In this document: positions 12,637-15,033 of the stretch, in pieces
Layout: every line of letters starts with the position of its first letter
Numbering within the stretch: position 1 is the first letter of the stretch
Source of the DNA: JAKVCB01 sp963578605
Lineage (GTDB): Bacteria > Planctomycetota > Planctomycetia > Pirellulales > Lacipirellulaceae
Direction of reading: 5' to 3'
NCBI GenBank assembly: GCA_963578605.1
Contig: CAUZEA010000123.1
Span: forward strand, 1-15,033
Length of the DNA: 15,033 nucleotides
Position numbers and translations under genes: made by a program
Notes under the pieces: generated by a model
The model's input: the letters and a program-made list of their open reading frames with translations, nothing else
Told to the model about the DNA's origin: nothing
Databases searched by the model: none

Positions 12637-14640
12637 TTACCGGTTAAAGTAGTTTGGCTCTACCTTCACTTCCAGCTCATTGGCCTCTACGTGCAGCCAC
12701 ACGAGCGCGTAGGCGAGGTTGCTGACCATCATCTGCGATTCGTAGTGTCCGATTCCCGTGGCGCCACGGAAGAGTCCTTGCCAGTACAGGCGCTCGATCG
12801 CGAGCGTTGCAACCCGTTTGGCCTGCGCAAGATATTGCGCCTTGTGCGTTTGGCTGTGCAGGTCAAGCAGCAGCGTAATGACCGCGGCATACACGTGTGC
12901 GCGCACAATCTCGTTTGGGCCTGGCGGCTCGTTTGCGGTGTAGAACCGGGCTGCATCCTCCGCCATGCGGAGGTAGTTTTTGCGGCCCGTGAGCCGGTGT
13001 GCAAGACAGCACAGGACCGCGTCGTCGGCGGTGAACTTGCCTCCGTAGGCTGCAGTCCACGGGAGGGTCTGTCCGGTCGCCTGCTCGGGAGGCTGGTCGC
13101 GGTCGCACCACACCGCAAAGGATCCTTCAGCCGGCTTGTGCGGCATTTTCTCAATCGCGTCGAGGTAGTTGTTCGCAACGCTTAGGTACCGCTGCCGAGC
13201 CTGGCCCTCGGGGAGCAGGGTGGCGGCCTCTAGCAGGCTCAGCGCGAGGCTGAAGGCGCTTTCCATGCCGCACCGAGGGTGGTATTCGGTAAGTGGCGGC
13301 AGGCCCGACTTCTGGCCCTGCTGCCGGGAGAGATGGTCGATGGTCTTCATGGCCCAGTCGAGGTACCTGGCATCCCCGGTAGCCGCGTGTGCGAAGGTCC
13401 AGAGCGTAATGTAAAACCCGCCATGGCGCGGAAAGTCGACAGGCTGGTGCTCGCTTTGGCGGGGCACAGGCTGGGGCACCGTGATACTTGCGTGCCGGCT
13501 CCACGTGAACGTTTCCAGGTTGAGGATGTGGTTTAGGAGTCCATCGGCTTCGCCCTTGACGGCACCGGGGTTCATCGTGTGGGCTTGTTCCCAAAATGAA
13601 AGGGGCACGCCACCGAGAAATTCGTGCGTGAGGTGGCCCGGCCTTTCCTTGTAGAAGTCCCAGTGCGCGTGCTCACCCCAGGGGAACAGGCCAGTGGTTG
13701 TGCTGGGGCAATGGTCGAGAAAGAACCGGAGGTACGCGTCGGCGGCCTGCTTGTACTTTGCGTTGCCCGTGAGGCTGGTCATAAGGTCCATGGCCTTGAG
13801 GAGCATGATGTCGTGGTGGAGGTTGCCACCGTGGTTTGCGCGGTCGTCGGTGCGTTGACCGTGGATGCAGGGCAGCAAGTGGCCCGGGTGCTTTTGGTTG
13901 TCGACCATGAGGATCGATACAAACATCGGAGATGGAACGTCGCCATAGATGTCTGTTCCGGTGGCGATCATGGTGTCAGCGAAAGTGCGGGCGTAGTAGA
14001 GGTAGCCCCTGGCTGGATCGAATTTTGTAAGCGGGAATCGCTTGCGGAAGCCCATGGCCCAGTCGCACAGCAGTTTTTCTTCGCGGGTCTCTTCCCGGAT
14101 GGGTGACCGGGCGAGCGCGCGACCGGGAGCGTTGGTGGTCCAGACCTGGACCTCACCGATGCGTGGCCAGGCGTGGTCGGGCCGCCAGGTGTCCTCAATC
14201 CGAATACGGATTGCGGAGGTTGTCACCGGGTCGAAGGTACATGACGCGGTTGCATGGCCCCTGTTTTGTGTACTGTCCTTGTTAAAGTTCCTGACGACCA
14301 TCAGCGGGTCGGCACCGGCCCACGCTCCGGTGCCCCAGGCATAGATCGAGAAATTTTTGAGCCGCAGCGTGTTCTTGAACACCTGGCTCGTCACGTCGAC
14401 GCGGCAGAGGGTACGGGGCTTGTTGAACTTGACGACAACGTTTTGCGGGACTTCCAGGAGTGACTTCCCGCCTCCGTGCCAGAACGTGGTCGGGTCACCA
14501 TCGATGAGATGTTTTGCCGCTGAGCGCTTACCCTCCACGTGGGTGGCAAAGGCCGTGGCATGTTCGGAGAGGTCCAGCGGCGTTTCTGCCGGCGCAACGC
14601 TTGGTGCAATCGCCAGGACGCATAGTACAAATAGCTTCAT
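12637..14640 (-). CDS. Secreted F5/8 type C domain protein with alpha/alpha-barrel-like region
   Basis: From the ATG at 14640 the protein has 667 residues. A clean signal peptide is present (MKLFVLCVLAIAPSVAPA, cleavage before ETP). An F5/8 type C (discoidin, CBM32-like) domain spans about 20-168, with LIDGDPTTFWHGG and IRIRIEDTW...RIGEVQVWT. The remainder (about 185-640) is helix-rich with repeated Tyr-, His- and Trp-bearing segments: RANHGGNLHHD, FPWGEHAHWDF, THEFLGG. This suggests an (alpha/alpha)6 toroid of the kind used by several glycoside hydrolase and polysaccharide lyase families. I cannot name the family, and catalytic residues are not assigned. A longer in-frame start at 14685 adds 15 polar residues ahead of the signal and is rejected. 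The start lies only 70 bp from the right insertion sequence, so its promoter may be shortened. It probably works with the neighbouring GH36 enzymes. Confidence 0.7.
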   Translation of the reverse strand: MKLFVLCVLAIAPSVAPAETPLDLSEHATAFATHVEGKRSAAKHLIDGDPTTFWHGGGKSLLEVPQNVVVKFNKPRTLCRVDVTSQVFKNTLRLKNFSIYAWGTGAWAGADPLMVVRNFNKDSTQNRGHATASCTFDPVTTSAIRIRIEDTWRPDHAWPRIGEVQVWTTNAPGRALARSPIREETREEKLLCDWAMGFRKRFPLTKFDPARGYLYYARTFADTMIATGTDIYGDVPSPMFVSILMVDNQKHPGHLLPCIHGQRTDDRANHGGNLHHDIMLLKAMDLMTSLTGNAKYKQAADAYLRFFLDHCPSTTTGLFPWGEHAHWDFYKERPGHLTHEFLGGVPLSFWEQAHTMNPGAVKGEADGLLNHILNLETFTWSRHASITVPQPVPRQSEHQPVDFPRHGGFYITLWTFAHAATGDARYLDWAMKTIDHLSRQQGQKSGLPPLTEYHPRCGMESAFSLALSLLEAATLLPEGQARQRYLSVANNYLDAIEKMPHKPAEGSFAVWCDRDQPPEQATGQTLPWTAAYGGKFTADDAVLCCLAHRLTGRKNYLRMAEDAARFYTANEPPGPNEIVRAHVYAAVITLLLDLHSQTHKAQYLAQAKRVATLAIERLYWQGLFRGATGIGHYESQMMVSNLAYALVWLHVEANELEVKVEPNYFNR

Positions 14641-14709
14641 GGTACACGTGTTGCTGCCATCACTCGACTCGCGGATCCTGACCAACCCCCGTCTTTGTAC
14701 CAGTCTGAG

Positions 14710-14719
14710 TGAGAGAATC
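14710..14719 (+). repeat. Terminal inverted repeat of right IS3 element
   Basis: The plus-strand bases read TGAGAGAATC and match the terminus at 609-618 in inverted orientation. The four bases outside this end (TGAG) differ from those outside the left element's end (CTTA on the plus strand). Those are internal flanks of the cargo and are not expected to match. Confidence 0.7.
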
Positions 14720-14723
14720 GGGG

Positions 14724-15033
14724 TTAAGTAACTCGGCTGTGTTCTGGAGGCTGAGGCGTAGCCGAAGCTGGAAGAACACAGCCAGCCGCATACGCGGCGG
14801 GGGTCTGGTAATTCAATGCACTGTGGATGCGGTAGTGGTTGTAGTCCAGTCGCCAGCAGTCGATCACCCAGCGGACTTCCGCCAGGCTCAAGAACAACTC
14901 TTGGTGCAAGAGTTCGTCACGAAGCTTGCCGCCCGCCGACTCGACATAGCCATTTTCCCAAGGACTGCCCTTGGCGATGAACAATGTACCGACATCAGCT
15001 CGCTGGAGCCAGCGACGAACAGTCTTTGCCACG
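14724..15033 (-). CDS. IS3-family transposase OrfB, C-terminal part (cut by window edge)
   Basis: About 102 residues of the DDE integrase core and tail are visible. The stretch AKTVRRWLQRADVGTLFIAK is typical of the segment just after the second catalytic Asp. GSPWENGYVESAGGKLRDEL carries the third catalytic acidic residue, most likely the Glu in YVES. WRLDYNHYRIHSALNYQTP is the family's C-terminal signature. The start lies beyond the window, so the Met near the edge is internal. No stop or frameshift interrupts the visible part, which suggests this end of the transposase is functional. Confidence 0.9.
   Translation of the reverse strand, partial: VAKTVRRWLQRADVGTLFIAKGSPWENGYVESAGGKLRDELLHQELFLSLAEVRWVIDCWRLDYNHYRIHSALNYQTPAAYAAGCVLPASATPQPPEHSRVT

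Larger units (their letters stand above)
14710..15033 (-). mobile_element. IS3-family insertion sequence, 3' end only (right copy)
   Basis: The element enters from beyond the right edge and ends at 14710 with TGAGAGAATC, identical for ten bases to the end of the left element. Between that terminus and the window edge is the OrfB C-terminus on the minus strand, whose stop lies only five bases inside the repeat. The orientation is the same as the left copy. Whether both are the same IS cannot be settled, because the visible OrfB parts do not overlap. Confidence 0.85.

Overview
The window reads as accessory DNA from a planctomycete-like bacterium. This is inferred from the gene families: a very large secreted beta-propeller mosaic protein, secreted glycoside hydrolases with an NPCBM domain, a twin-arginine exported beta-helix protein, GTG starts and almost no Shine-Dalgarno sequences. 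No species marker gene is present apart from one tRNA-Arg(CCG), so the assignment is tentative.

Layout. Bases 1-618 are one end of an IS3-family insertion sequence on the minus strand: the terminal repeat, OrfA, a GGGAAAC frameshift site and the first part of OrfB. Bases 14710-15033 are the opposite end of a second IS3-type element in the same orientation: the terminal repeat and the OrfB C-terminus. Both ends carry the 10-bp terminus TGAGAGAATC. They bracket about 14.1 kb of cargo in a composite-transposon-like arrangement, although both elements run off the window.

The cargo has two parts. The left part (about 619-5206) looks less GC-rich by eye. It holds a 3' gene remnant that resembles an alpha/beta hydrolase, and a giant secreted PQQ-type beta-propeller protein with an internal carbohydrate-binding-like domain and a methyltransferase-like fold. 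tRNA-Arg(CCG) then separates it from the right part, preceded by a 490-bp gap rich in hairpins.

The right part (5773-14640) is a polysaccharide-utilisation cluster that looks richer in GC. It contains two paralogous NPCBM-GH36 alpha-galactosidase-like enzymes, a Tat-exported pectate-lyase-like beta-helix protein between them, and a secreted protein with an F5/8 type C domain and a predicted alpha/alpha barrel. All four carry export or membrane-anchor signals, so they probably act together outside the cytoplasm on a galactose-containing, perhaps pectin-like, glycan. That substrate is inferred only from family membership.

The most striking observation is in the second GH36 gene. Its signal-peptide leader (from ATG 9875) and its catalytic body (open from 10026) lie in different frames, joined exactly at three tandem copies of GTTCGCG (10054-10074). 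Removing one copy restores a continuous 879-codon gene, so this is either a slipped-strand on/off switch, a recent inactivating duplication or an assembly artefact. I saw no CRISPR array, defence system, plasmid origin or integrase gene.
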